A stretch of 64,000 nt of DNA from Casuarina equisetifolia (GCA_028551475.1 CM052362.1:24100021-24164020); one strand, 5' to 3'; shown: positions 1-14,200, counted from the first letter of the stretch. Made by a program: numbers and translations. Notes: generated by a model from the letters alone, not told the origin.

Positions 1-3000
1 CCGTTTCGTTCCTGCAAAACCTGTTTCCAATCCTCAGCTGGGGAAAGAATTACAAGGCATCAAATTTTAAGAACGATTTGATGGCTGGTTTGACTCTGGC
101 TAGCCTCAGCATTCCTCAGGTACATACAAGTTAGCCCATGTCTTCTGTTTACAAAGTACAGCGATCATGGATTAATGGCATATATCATTTATGACATTTC
201 TTGCAGAGTATTGGATACGCTGGCTTAGCAAAGCTTGATCCTCAATATGGCCTGTGTAAGTCGCTGATGCTCTCTGGTTTCGTACCGCAGGAGAAGGAAA
301 CATTTTCTTGATTATGATTCTTAGTCATTCTATGATGCTGGTTTGGAGTTCTTTTGACTTGGGTTGATTGTTTTCAGATACAAGCATTGTTCCGCCTCTG
401 ATTTATGCTCTAATGGGGAGCTCAAGAGAGCTTGCCATAGGACCAGTAGCCGTTGTCTCCATGCTGCTCTCATCCACGGTTGAGAAAGTAATAGATCCTG
501 TGGCTGATCCCATTGCCTACACGAAGCTTGTTCTCACAGTGACCTTCTTTACCGGAACTTTCCAAGCTTTATTCGGAATGTTGAGGTTATTATCCCTTTC
601 CAGAGAAAACCATCTTCTCCTGCAATATTAATCTCGTTCCTTTTCTTCCTAAAAAATTGTTTCGTCTCCAATGTCGGCAGATTGGGCTTCCTAGTGGATT
701 TCTTTTCACATGCTGCCATTGTTGGATTCATGGCCGGAGCAGCCATTATCATCGGTCTTCAGCAGCTTAAAGGGCTACTTGGGATTAACCACTTCACCCC
801 CAAAACCGATGTAGTCTCCGTTCTGGAGTCCGTTTTCAAATCACTCCACAGTGAAGTAAGTTGTGCTAAAAGAACATGGCTCTAAGGGAGTTCTGTTTTT
901 TGTATATTCAAATTTCTTATCTCTTCATTTTTCTTTCATTGACAGTGGTATCCTCTGAACTTTGTCCTTGGTTGTTGTTTCCTGATCTTCCTTCTCTTCA
1001 CGAGGTTTATAGTAAGTGATTCAATCTCTCCTGTCAGGAACCTTTTCCTGTTTCATTCATCAAGTCCTGACAAACCTACCGCATTTTCAGGGAAGAAGAA
1101 ACAAAAAGCTCTTCTGGTTGCCAGCTATTGCTCCTCTTTTATCAGTTATATTATCCACTTTGATAGTGTTCTTGACAAGAGCTGATAATCGTGGGGTTAA
1201 GATTATAAAACACATCAGAAAAGGCCTAAATCCGAGCTCAGTTCATCAGCTACAGCTTAGCGGCCCACATGTTGGACAGGCAGCAAAAGTTGGATTGATT
1301 TCTGCAATTATTGCTCTCACCGTATGTCTCCTTGCTTTTGTCCATTTTTTCACTTTAGTTTTGACTGCAAGTTATTCTAATGGTTATCCAACATCCACCT
1401 CAGGAAGCCATTGCTGTGGGACGATCTTTTGCCACCGTTAGAGGCTACCACCTTGATGGGAATAAGGAAATGATAGCCATGGGGTTCATGAACATAGCAG
1501 GATCTTTATCTTCGTGCTATGTGGCAACTGGTAGGTGCTTTGTTAAAAACTGTTCCTCACGTTAATTATTTTAACTCAAGGATTAAAAGGCATATGTTTC
1601 ATTTAAACTTCACTCCGTGAATTTTATCTTCTAATACAAGAATCTTATCCTATATACATTCCCCATGCATTGAACATTATTGGACTTAAGATTCATAGAG
1701 TGAAAAAAAGTCAACTTAAGTTCTGATACCATATCAAAAGGAATAAATATTTAATCTAAAAGTTAATTTAAATATTAAATAATTATAATTTTCATTTCAA
1801 TTTTACTTCAAAAATCTTATTTTTTAAGACGGGACTTTCATTATTCACACAAAAATATAAGTATATTTCCTCTTTTTTATATCCCTTGTTTTAGAGATCT
1901 AGTGAATGTCTGCAGGTTCATTCTCCAGGACAGCAGTAAATTTCAGTGCAGGATGTCAAACAGTGGTATCGAACATAGTAATGGCTGTCACTGTGATTAT
2001 ATCAATGGAGTTGCTCACAAGGCTCCTGTATTTCACTCCAATTGCCATCCTGGCTTCAATTATTCTGTCTGCTCTTCCTGGGCTTATCGACATCAATGAA
2101 GCTTACTACATCTGGAAGGTTGACAAACTAGACTTCCTGGCATGCCTTGGGGCATTTCTTGGGGTCCTGTTCGGATCCGTGGAGATTGGTCTTCTTGTGG
2201 CGGTAATCCTAAACTTGTATTATCTTATTGTTGTCACGCTCCTTTTTTTCAAAATTCGTTATTAAAAAAATGAAACACCTTTACCTATATATACAAAAAG
2301 AAAACCAAATAAATATATCCGTTATATAAATACATATAGTTAGTGTAACTCCACATCATTTTCGACAAGCTTGTTGTCCGAATGTGAAAAAACATATTTC
2401 AGGAAAACCTAATTCACGAGCAATAAAGTGTCATATCTGAAACTTAATATTTAATTCAAGAGATTGACTTAAAAGTTAATAAAATTAATTTTTATTTAAT
2501 TAAATTTCATGACATCATTGTTGGTATCGTATCAATTAAAAAAATATTTATAAAAAAAAAACGATTGTTAAGAAAAGGTAACACACACGGATGCCTAAAC
2601 TGTTGTCTTAGTTCTAGAGGCCATAAAGGCCAACTTTGCCTCAGTGGCTTCATGACCGTAGAGTAATACTTGATGCCTAATTTTCAAAAACCCTGTACTC
2701 ATGATTGGAGGTTCCACCACGCAATTGGGACCAATAATTTGAAGGAGGAAGAGGTAGGTCCGCGTAGTTTGGCGTCTAAGGAAATTAAAATTCTTATTAA
2801 AATTCATGACATCATTGTTTGTATCGTATCAACTAAAAAAAAAAAAATTTAAAATGATTGTTAAGAGAAGGTAACGCACATGGATATCTAAACTCTTGTC
2901 GTACTTATAAAGGCTATAATGGCTTCATGACCGTAGAGTAATACTTGATACCTAATTTTCAAGAACCCTGTACTCATGATTGGTGGTTCTATCACACAAT

Positions 3001-4530
3001 TGGGATCAGTAATTTGAAGGGGGAAGAGTGGGGGTCACATAGTTTGGCGTCTAAGGAGGAACTCAGAACAACCAACTTTGACCAACTTTGGCGTCTTCTT
3101 CACTTCATGATCTGCACCCACCGGCTTTCTAGACCTGTCCTGCACTATGATGATGTTGGAGCCCAGTAAGTCAGGTCCGGGTTTCACATAGTTAAGCGCC
3201 GCACAGAGCATTTACTCAGGAAAAATGGAAACAGGACTTCAGAACCCACCATATTAGGGTTAGGTTTAGTAGGCAGAGCTCTCATATAAGAAATTTGGCA
3301 TAAAGCATGCAGCCCAGGTTAACTATACAAAAGTTTTGTTACAAGTTTGTGGGAGTCCATAACAAACTAAAAATGATATTCAGATGTAGTATATTGAAAC
3401 TAATCTTTAAACCTAGATCCTCTAACTATTAAGGCATATAACCATGGAGTATATTTAGCATCTTGTTCTAATTTTTGATGGCCTGCAGATTGTAATCTCA
3501 TTTGGGAAAATACTGCTGAGAGCAATTCGACCTGGCATAGAAGAACTAGGGAGACTTCCTGGAACCGACGTCTTCTGTGACATGAATCAATACCCGAAGG
3601 CCATGAAGATTCCGGCCATTGTGATAATCCGTGTCAACGCTGCCTTATGCTTTTCCAATGCCAATTTCATAAGAGAAAGGTACACATCGTACGCATTTTT
3701 GCACATGAGAGACACAGAAGTGGGCCAAGTTGAGCTTTATCCATGAATGGCACTTATTTCAGGATACTGAGATGGGTGACTGAAGAAGAACACAGAATGA
3801 AAGGAAACGAAAAGGGAAGCGTTGAAGCTGTAATCCTTGACATGTCCAGTAAGTATTTTTCACCTCCTTTGATAACTTACCAACAAGAATGTCACCCTAA
3901 TCATATCATGACTGTCTCGAGTTTCCTCTTGTGACAGACATGGTGAACATTGACACTTCGGGAATAAGTACGCTGGTGGAACTACATCGGAAGTTGGCTT
4001 CTGATGGCATACAAGTAAGTCTTATAATAATGTAGGCTATATTATATTATTTAAATTTTATTTGAGAATTTTATATAAAAAATAATACATTATTTTTAAA
4101 TAACGATTGAACTTTCTACTATAATATGAAAATTTATATTCAAAAAACATGTAAAATTCATAGTTTGCAAAGAAGATTCAACCCTAGATATGAAACTTAC
4201 AACTCACATCCATTATAATGGGCCATTTTTAGAGCAACATGTGTTATTATGCTTAAATCTTATTTAAAAATTATTTATTCTTAAGTCAACTTTTGAATAA
4301 GAACTAAACTTTTATATTATTAAGATTTTGTGATACTTCATTTATGCACCCTGAGAGATTTTTCCTTGTGTTTACAGTTAGCCATGGCCAATCCAAGGTT
4401 GCAAGTGATTCACAAGCTGAAGTTGGCCAACTTTGTAGATAAAATTGGAAAAGAATGGGTATTCCTTACCATCGACGAAGCTGTAGACGCATGTCGGGTG
4501 ACTAAATTGGGTACTCCTAGCAGCTGTTGA
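1..4530 (+). CDS. SULTR2: Group 2 (low-affinity) sulfate transporter, 5'-partial
   Basis: This is a proton-coupled sulfate transporter of the plasma membrane; group 2 members act in vascular loading and long-distance sulfate movement. Twelve exons are visible: 1-119, 207-255, 378-585, 681-855, 946-1011, 1091-1321, 1404-1530, 1916-2202, 3489-3679, 3763-3848, 3938-4014, 4378-4530. They join in frame to 588 residues ending at TGA 4528-4530. The family is about 650 residues long, so only the N-terminal cytoplasmic part is off the left edge. Family marks include [18 protein letters not shown], the long hydrophobic membrane core, [38 protein letters not shown], and a C-terminal STAS domain (exons 9-12) with DTSGISTL. 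Group 2 is preferred over groups 1 and 3 because of the [10 protein letters not shown] and [15 protein letters not shown] stretches. The frame is open throughout, so it looks functional. The large intron 8 (2203-3488) holds a tandem duplication, listed separately. Confidence 0.95.
2500..3058. repeat. Two-copy tandem duplication in SULTR2 intron 8
   Basis: Copy 1 spans about 2500-2783 and copy 2 about 2799-3058. Both begin with a variant of TTCATGACATCATTG, run through a shared segment ending TGACCGTAGAGTAATACTTGAT, then TACTCATGATTGG, and finish with AGTTTGGCGTCTAAGG. Copies differ by substitutions and short indels, so the event is old. No coding capacity was recognised. It sits wholly between the donor at 2203 and the acceptor at 3488. 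Confidence 0.85.
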
Positions 4531-5515
4531 TGGGTTATCGAGGCCCTGATGATGGGCTGATTTTGTAACCATGTACGAGGGAGTAAAAAAGTGCATTATG
4601 GTTTGCATTAAGACTGGCTATTTAATGGTAACGAAATAAGAAGTTCATTTGCATTTGAATATGTTAAAGGCAGGAAATGGCTGAATGAGAAATGGTGAAA
4701 AATATAGTATATGAATATCACAAGAACGATTGCAGTTTGTATCCCGTGTTTATATGAAGAAAATATAACATAATTATATTTAGCTTTGTTCTTAGAGTCA
4801 AACAATCTTCTTTCTACGTCCATTTTGATATGTATTTACACAGTGTCTTCACATTCATTCATTATGTAACAACTTCATATTTTCTTTTGCTATGTAGTGT
4901 CTTCACATTTGCATTTTTATGTAATGTCAAGCCAATATATCATCTTATCGCAATTCATATTTTAACAAAGTACACATACTTAAAAGCCATCAAATGAAAA
5001 ATAAAAGCAAGGAATCAAGCATGAAACACACAAATGACACAAAATTTGAGTGATTTGAATAAATCTATTCTACATCTACATTTACTTATTAAGTTTTTCT
5101 GAGAGATTACAAATATGTTATTTATAAACTTACATATACACAACTATTCTTAATGGTCATAACAAATTTATAGCTCTTTCTTGACTAATAGCCAAAAATC
5201 TCTTTTTAATATTTAGGTTTTAATCATAAAATAATTTTTTCAATAATTTTATATTCTTACTTTTTATTAAATAGATATAACTTCTAACCCAATATAAGTG
5301 GACTTTAAATTCCCAATGACTGAGTTTTGGGCTTCTAACGTAATTAAGTTTTAATTATTTCAGTCCTATCTCTCTTGGGTCGTGACACGTAAGGTATATA
5401 TGATATGATATGACCTCCTTATAACATACGGAGGGTAAAGACCGCAGAGGGGACATACCAGAACGGACGATCTATTTCGCGAAGAAGAAAGAAAAGGAAA
5501 CGAGAAAGGAAAATT
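4531..5515. other. Intergenic, SULTR2 3' side to DFRP-C-like promoter
   Basis: This stretch holds the 3' untranslated region of the sulfate transporter and then AT-rich DNA. The purine-rich leader just before the ATG at 5516 (about 5450-5515) looks like the 5' UTR of the next gene. No clear TATA box, repeat family or RNA gene was seen. Confidence 0.6.
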
Positions 5516-7181
5516 ATGGGGGCAGAGGCCGAAGAGCAGGCAAAGCAGGAAACTCAGAAGCCAAGACCCAATCCCATCACGGAGTCGCAGTTCCTATCTT
5601 GGAAGCGACAAAAGGTCAGTTATTTGAGTTTTTCCCCCAAACTTTCCCTAGGGTTTTCCTTTTCCACTTGTTAGGTTAATTGTCGATCAACCTTGTTGCA
5701 ATTTTATTACAATAATTTATTCATGGTTTAGATCCTTTATCTTCCACATCATCGGTACGAGGACCTCCCGTTCGTGAAGTTGATTTTTTGATTTTTTGAT
5801 TTTTTGTTTCAGTCTGCTCTAATTTTTATTGATATGATCCCTTGAATAGCCTAAAGCCCAGTTGATGTTTTCTTTGTGTAGTTGTAGGAGTCATTAGTAT
5901 TAAGAGACTTTAGATGAGTTTTGTTGAATAATTTTGGTTTAGATACTTCAGAAATTGTTCCTCTGATGTAGGATCGTTGATGAGTGGCATTCCTCAGGGG
6001 ATTCTTTGGGAGGTAAATGGGGTGGGAAGGGAATGCCAGGGAACCTAATGGTGGTCCTATATAAACTGTTAAGGGAAGTACCCCATGGAGATAGGGACTA
6101 CTCCACTGCATTGAGATAGTGAAGCAAGTTAATAGACCCTTCATTCACCGGCGGAGGGGAAGGGGGGTTATCTATTTAGGTACATGTATTTCATTACTTT
6201 GCTTCCCCTGAATATACACTATTTATTTGAAGAGTAAGTTGTTTCCAAAGAAGTGATCCATCCCAGCAAGACCCACTTCTTCCCTTATGACTATAGGTAC
6301 ACTGGTCGGTTTGCAAATCATTTGAGGATTAAAATATATGAATTTGAAATTAAGTTGGTGTTTTGAGCGTATGATATGTTTGGTAACGTAATGAAACATA
6401 TATTTGGAAAAGGTTCTTCAAAGTTTAGATATGAATACACTGATGGAGATATGACCAGTAGCTCTAAAATGCATAGACATAACTGCCGACGCTGTTGCCT
6501 GTGACATAAAGAAAACTTATCCGTGTGGAGCGTGTAGATTCTTAAGGCGTCACTAGCTCTTAAATCTCTGTTCACTCTAGTGCTTACTTCTCATGACCTA
6601 TAGAAATTAGATATTTATTCGGGAAATTTGCATGCCATTGTGGAGAGGATAATTGGAATACAGCTGCCGTGTCTCAATCTGTAGCAGATCATGTTTGTGC
6701 AAAGATGGTGCTTGGCCCCTGCCGCTTGCCCTTAGGAGTTTACTTATTTATGTCGAATTAATGTCCAAATATTTGGTAGAAGTTATTTTCGACATGAGAA
6801 TCAATTGTGTTGGAAGATAGTTAATCACATACAAGCGAAATGCTCGTCTTGGATCTGAGTGACAGTTAACTGGCATTGCATGTTTTGAAATGCCTAGCCA
6901 CATAGTCTCGTTTCCTTGACTGCCTTAGAATTCAATTGCAAAATCCCACTTGCATTTCTCTTAATTGTAGATTCCTATATCAGGGCTATATTATTAAGTG
7001 ACATCTGTATACTGTGATCCCTCGTAACATAGGTGCTTTGATGCAGGATGTGGATACATCAGCTAGAAAAGCTGAAGCAACAAGGAAACGTGCAGAGGAT
7101 ATTGCTGCAGGAACAGCCCAAATGAATGGCCGAGAGCTGTTTCTACATGAGCCTTGGGTTTTTGATAATGCTCTTTACTGA
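5516..7181 (+). CDS. Small DFRP C-terminal-domain-like protein (77 aa)
   Basis: Two exons, 5516-5614 and 7047-7181, are separated by a 1.4-kb intron and join in phase to 77 codons ending in TGA 7179-7181. The product starts MGAEAEEQ, contains ITESQFLSWKRQK, an Arg/Lys/Ala-rich helix, and ends NGRELFLHEPWVFDNALY. This matches the C-terminal segment of DRG-family regulatory proteins (ZC3H15/DFRP1: TxExFLxWK, charged helix, GRELF), which bind and stabilise DRG GTPases. The two CCCH zinc fingers of full-length DFRP1 are absent. The start is supported by the purine-rich leader and by the donor AAAG|GTCAGT. Plants are known to carry such solo short proteins. The DFRP_C assignment is by remembered similarity; what it binds is inference. 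Confidence 0.75.
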
Positions 7182-8222
7182 GATTGCTACTTTGTGTATT
7201 TAGTCATGCTTTTACTGCTTTGAAGAAAATTGTGATAACAAGGATTTATATATGAAATTCAGCTATTGGCCCTGATATCCTGCTTCATATATGGTGATTT
7301 AAAATTGATTTTCGACACAAGGTCGCTAATTTTGGCCGCTGTGTAGGTCGAAAATTGCTGATTCTCGATTCAACCATTAGTAGGAGGTATGGTAAAAATT
7401 TCTATTCTTAGATTTTAAGTCATAACACTTAAAGCTGTGATTACCTCTATCGTACATGCTGTCAACGGTGTTAAGGTAAAAATTAGTGATTTTGAATTGT
7501 TAAAGAAGGCAGGGTATCGAGAGACCATAAAAGAGAGGGACTCAGTATTCTGATCCCCAGTATATATCAATTACTGTGAGCCAACCATGGTTAAGATGGA
7601 TTGACGGTCTTATGTCTCAAACTGTTTATGAATCATTTCACATTTGGACCAAAAATAGGAAACTTCGAATCATTCATCAATTCCTTCTCTGTGGTCTGAC
7701 TGCGTCTTTTTTGAGGAACTTGTCTACATGAGACTGTCCTCTGTGTTTCTTGGAACTCCCGGAGTCAGGATACATTGTCTTTTGAGATCCTTAAATTGTC
7801 TTTTAGGATATAGCCATCCTCATTATGTCTCAAAATTTTTTTTACGGTTTTGAGGTCGACAACCCATTATGGCCAGTTTCAAAAAGAGACCCAAAAAAAA
7901 AAATGTAAAAGAAAAGTGCATATCATTCACATCCATGTAGCAGTTCTGATAAACAACTTAATTCAAATGAAAATGACAACTGAAAGAGGATATAGAGTTC
8001 TGAAATAGATAGATGGTCTAGCCATTGAAGGTCCATAGAATAAGTCATTTCGAAGATAAGCACTCGCCACATCAAAAGGTAACATTACTCATATAACCCA
8101 CATGATGTGCCATTTCCCTGTGAGATTGAAGGATAACAACATTAATAAGATATGCACGAGAGAGGATAGAAGCGAAGCAAGAGCAAGAGAAAAGCATGTT
8201 AAGGAAATTACCAGGTGACAAT
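7182..8222. other. Convergent intergenic region
   Basis: The 3' ends of the DFRP-C-like gene (+) and the Gln-rich gene (-) face each other here. The sequence is AT-rich with an A-run near 7890-7905. No other gene, repeat or RNA was recognised. Confidence 0.6.
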
Positions 8223-11200
8223 CTAGGATGAGCCAAACAGCCGGAGATGGGGGTCAACAGGCAGGCCAATTCCCTCATAGAATGGATCATAAACAGTATT
8301 CGTGCCATCCCTGATACCAAAAAACTCTTTATAAGTTTGGATTTCAACGGATGAAGTGAAAAGTAGACACCCAGAACCATGATACAGCGAAGGCTGAATG
8401 AAGCTTACCACTTTATTTCAGCAGGATCCGAAACGACAGAGCACTGAGCTTCCTTTCCTTCAGATTTAGAAGTTTTATCCTCAGTAAGAAGACCAGATTC
8501 GTTAAGACTTCCAGATTCAGTAGGAGTTCCAGATGGTGGCAAGCTACTCCCTTGCTGTGCTGTTTCTCTCTGCAGTCAATCAAATTCAGAGAAGATGCCT
8601 CAGATTTCAGCTTTTACAAAACAGTAGAAGGAAGTTCTTTTTGCTAAAGTAATGATACCCTGGAGCGTTTGGATGACAAAGGTGGCGACTCTCTTGCTGC
8701 ACGTTTATTTCCCTGCGCCGGCGCTTTCTGCAATTGATTTTTCAAACATCATAATCTGTCGTTGGGGGGAGGCCAAACTAAAACTTGGGCAAAATCAACT
8801 GTTTAAGGAAGATTATAGACGATGTTAAGAATACCCCTTTGCCGCTTGAAAGTGGTTGTCCTCTTATATCAGGGATAGGCACTTTGTTACTTCGATTCGC
8901 AATTTCCTGTCGAGTGATCAGATTGCAAAGACATGTTAACAAATGCAGAAGAAGGAAATTCTTCAATGACTTCTCCAGAGAAAGGCTTACTCGTCCAGCT
9001 TGTGAGTTCATGAGAGGAATTTCCTCAGCACTTGTGAGAGCAGTACGGTAGGGGTTGCTTTCTGTAGCGGTCTGGAAGGGCTGTAAACTACAGGAGAAAA
9101 TTTTTACCAATAGCATGAAAGAATTAAGGCTTTGACATGCGATTAAAAATAAAGGTTAACATGTTAGTAGTCCAGTAAAATTACTAGCAATGTGAGACCA
9201 AAATCCTCAATATGTTTAGAAAACTTAAGTTATTGAAAGAGTAATTTTCAATAATCAATAGAATTCAAGAGTGTGAGTCTTATGTAGAAGAGTTGTAAGA
9301 CTTTTAGGCCCCAACTGCATAAAATACTCTATATTTTCTTTGCATGCTTGTTTACATGTACTTGTTGCACGATCACGTTTGTCTCCCAACAATAACCCTA
9401 CTTAATTCAGCTAATCAGGAAAAAAAATTACTTAAGGCATTAAGATAATCAGTTACCCAAAAGGCGTTGGTGAATCAGAGATAATGGTTTCATGTGGTTC
9501 AGGTCCAGTAGCAGAGTCAAGAGATTGAGTGCCCATTGGACGCTGTGAAAATGGCTGAGGCCTGCATGCAAAAATATTTAATTACAAGGTCAAAGATATC
9601 ACAATGCTATATGCACAGTTACATAATACATAATCTATTGTATCTCTATTAAGATTATATTATTCTATGTAAAATATACAATGGCATGAAACATGAGAAT
9701 ATAAAATCTTAAATCTTTTTTTATTTTTCGGTTAGACAAATGGTAGATTTTTGAAGTTATAAGATGTTCAACCAAAATTTAGGTCCTAAGTTACAAGTAA
9801 TCAACCATTAAATTATTGACTTGTTGACCTTTTTTTTATGTTAGGCAAAGAAGGAGGGGGTTGGGTGTCCCGAATTACTGTCTAGTTGCCATGGGTAATG
9901 TAATTAACATGGTAAGTTGTCTTTTAAGAATATTATATTATATGGAGAACAAGTACAAAATCAGTTAAATGGGTATAATGATTATACTTCTAATATGTAG
10001 TGTTCTACATATCATAGGATAGAAGAATTTTATATGGTAACATGCATTAAGACAAAGAAATCATATTTCTTATGTCTAATATTAGAATAATAGCTCAATC
10101 GTTAATCACTGTTCACCTAATTCTTAAATCTTGGATTTGAAACTTTTTATTTTAAAATTTCATTCACTTAAATATATATATATATATAGACACACACATA
10201 TCAAGACTAACTAATAAGAAAGCTAAGTGAAGGATAATTTACCAAGAAAACATTGAGGGCTGGGGCTGCAGGGAGCTACGAAACTGTGAATCCTGGAGTT
10301 GGAGTTGCTGAAGTTGTTGCTGGTGATTAGACATCCTTTGATACCTAAGAATAAAACAAAAAGGAAAAGGAAATTATCCTATTTTGAAGTCTACTATTTT
10401 TCATTAGTATAGTTGCGTTATTAGAATAGACTTATAAATACCACGGCTGCAAGGCAGGTTCATCTGCTGCAGAGTTATGCTGCTGCTGCTGGTCGTCACC
10501 CCTAAAAGGCGTCAGTGGGAATTGATTAGGTTGATCAAATTGATCCATTAACTGTGAGTGTCTATATTCAAAAAGTAGCTAATAGATAAGCATGTAAAGA
10601 AGCTGCACTTGATTGTCGAACCTGAAACCTTTTAGGGAAAGGAGGTCTCAGCTATACTACTAGGAAATTGACAATATTCATTGATTCATTATCATAGTCT
10701 TAATAGTTTAACTTTTATCTTAATATGGAGGTTACCTACCCAGCAGCCATGACTGATTCTGAAGTTATGGAACTTCCAAGTTTTGGACTCATCACATTAA
10801 GCATCATGTTGTCTGATGGGTTTTGTCGTTGATGAACACCCAATTGTTCGAACCTAAACACAAAAATAAAGAGAAGAATTGGATCCTTGAAAGCTAGCAA
10901 TAACGACTATTTCAGATGGAAAAGATGAAAGTAAAAATTGGGACCTAGAGGGCATTGAAGATCCAGTTACTGCTGAGTTTTGTGTTGTCCAGCCTTGGTT
11001 TGATTGTTGATAATAATTTCCAAGTTGAGTAGACCTAAGATGAAGAAATAAACCTTTCGGTACAATGTATTTAAAAAGGTATGTGTCTTATATTATCAAA
11101 ATCTTGTTTTCATATGCTTTTTATATGAACAATGACCATTTTCCTTATAAATTGGTTTTCATGAGGAAGAAACAACACAATATTTGTTAATTAAATTCAC

Positions 11201-14200
11201 AAGTTTTACCAAGATAAAAATTGGTAGTAAGTAAACAAGTACCTGGCCATGAGAGAGTGCTCAGGCAGCATTGGTTTATAGCCTTGTTGGTCAGACTGAA
11301 GATATGAGAAATGTCTTGGCCTATAATTGGCAAATATGATGAAAGTAAGTATCATTGAAGGAGAATTTGGGCCACGCTCTAATCATGGCTAAAGTTCTCA
11401 AAATAAACAAGGCAAGAGGTAGCTAAGATACCTAAGAGGCATAGAAAGGCTAGCTTGCATGGAATACTGACGTTGAGGATCAGATACACTCTCAGGGTCT
11501 GGGGCTCGGTCAAGTGGCTGTGACTGAGGGGAAGATTGCTGGGACCTAGACCACAAGCAGCTATGAGTAACATCAATTGAAAAATAAAAATGCATGCACA
11601 TAGATGGGCTCAAAAAGATACCTTGAAAGTGCATAAGTTTGAGGTTGCATGAAGTTGGCACCTTGGGGGTCATATACATTAGTTTTCATGAATTCATTAG
11701 CTTGGAACCTAAACGCAAAGGTAAACATCAAATCAGAACATATATGTAAAACACAATAGGCATAGATGATGCTACTTATGGAGTCAGAATTATATATGAG
11801 AATAAATTGATAGTTTCTCATTTGCTAGGGACTTAAATTCAAAGGGTAAATGTTATATCAAGATATATATATGAAATACAATAAGTTCACTTATTATTTA
11901 TAAAGATAGAATTATAGATAAATACAAATGATAGTTTCTCAACTAGTTTTTTTTTTCAATTATTTCTATTCATGAAGTTTTGATAGACGATATATATGTT
12001 ATGCCATTTGATGAGCTGTCATAATAATCAAATAAGAAAATCTATCTAATAATGTTGTTCTTGTAAAATCTTTATTCATCTCAAACCACATAAAATCTTC
12101 AATGCTTTTGGTATTTATTTTATGTTTATTCTAAAACTCATGTTTTTCTCCGAACAACATGCACATTCATAAACCAATAATTGCGACCATAAAATCAAGA
12201 AGAATGGCAAGTGATATACCCCTTTGGAGCTATAGGTACGTAAGAAGTGTTCTGGTTGCGGCGGAGGGAAGTGGGCCATTGATGGCTTGTTGTCAGTGGT
12301 ACTTGATTTGCTGTTCCCATTCCCATCTGCTCATCATAAACAGCTTTGACATGGTCAAACTAACATGAAATGACAAATCCTAATAAAGTGGACATTGATG
12401 TAGAACAAACTATCCAGTGTCAAATAGAAGAGCTAAACCACATTTTGGGGGTACAAAGCTGGGAGGAGGGGCTTCAGATAGCTAAGGCTGCTGAAACTAT
12501 TGCTTGGGATGTTCTTCCCTTTCTGAGAGTTTGTGCTGCATTCTAAGAGAGGACTCTTACTCTGAGGCCTGCAAGATACGTGATATTGAGAATAGATCAA
12601 GCAAAAGGGGGGGAAATGATGGAAGATTATCATATTATGTGGAAAAGGAGAAAAAGTTATAAGGATACAAAGGCATATGCTCAGTTTGAGGGACATCTTC
12701 AGGCTGATCATTCGTCAGCTGGGTCGAACTTATCACTTCAGCTTGAAATGGCTGCTGCCCTCCATCATGTGCGAGCATTCCCATCTGATTATGATCATAG
12801 TCGTGGAGAACAAATGAGAATTAAAAGTAAGACTTAGAGCTATAAACCTTAAAAATAAAAGATAAAACTAAAGAACCTATGCATCATTTAAAGTCTACGA
12901 AATTGTAAAGTTCTTAAGAAAAGATCAACAATCCAGTAACCCAATAGTTGATTACTAGTTACTCTGGATTTAACTTCTAGGTTCAACACCTCATTATCAC
13001 CTAATCGCCATTTATCCAACAACAAAAGAAAAGTTCCTGAGAAAGGAAGACGGAGAAAGATGAACTGATTTGCCTCACATTTGGAGTGGCAGCAAGATGA
13101 GTATTGGAGCACCCTAAAGCTGAAAGTGCAGATTGCTTGAGGTTCTGGTTGGGATTTTCATTGTTAACATCGGACCAGTTGGTTCCAGCTTCAGAACGTG
13201 GCTCTGCATTCTCCTGATAACAAATGAAAGATGAAAACAAAAGGGCAGATCATTATAAGCCTCGTGCCAATAGGATAAATTAGTTTAGTCTTTAATGTGT
13301 AAAGTATATTACTTCAGTGTTCAGGGCGCATGGTTCCCATTGATGCAAACTTGGACCATCAACAATCTCAGGTGCAGGGTTTCCAGAAGCATCCTGGCCA
13401 TTGATTGGTGAAGCAAATCATTTTCTGAAGATTATAAACAGGTTTTGTAATCAAAGATTGCAGAGACGAAGCATACTGATATAGCACAGTGGGTTTCCGA
13501 GGTCTCTGCCAATGCGAGAGTGAAAGATGCAGCCGGCTGCTCAAGTGGGGTGTCAGAAGGGACACTGCTCGCCATTGTAGACCCAGTGAAGCTCTGGTTC
13601 GAGTTGGTTGGGTTGATCAGCAACTGGTTGCTTCCAGATGACGTAACCAGCTCCATGTGTTCATTCTGCAGAAGTTCAGAAAGAGTTTCATACACAAACG
13701 ACGTGCACGAACATAGTATTCTGCAAAATGATTGCCATCAACGTACACTAGGAGCATTTCCGGTTGTTTCTTGCTGCTGATCACCTGGAGGCAGCTCAGG
13801 AGGGACACTCTCCATGAGTTCGACGTCGGTGTTGTCGAAGTCAAAGTCTTCGAAGTCGAAGACGAGATCGAAATTAGAGTCTTCTTGATCAACTGAACTG
13901 GCAGCCCCCACCTGATTCTAATCATCAGACAACAGCATAATCATGCAAATCATGACTTATGATCTTAGCAAATCTTCATAAAAAAGAAAAGAATTTTGAT
14001 AATAAAACATTCTAAAATGTCACAAGTCAAAGTTCAGTAGTGGATTATTAATTAGTCAAGACTTACATATTATATTTAATACTTTATAATCCCTAAACCC
14101 CATTTTACTTAAATATTAAAAATGTAAGTTTCAAGTTCAAATCTTAAAGAATTTAAAGGTTAAAAGCCTAAGAAAATTCCCAGAAATATTTAGAAAAAAA

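Noticed and set aside
12439-12568. TAF4 (RST domain) resemblance in exon 7 of the Gln-rich gene
   Set aside because: A short stretch (SLSYLKPLLPALYPQN) recalls the start of an RST domain, but the second half and the rest of TAF4 are absent.
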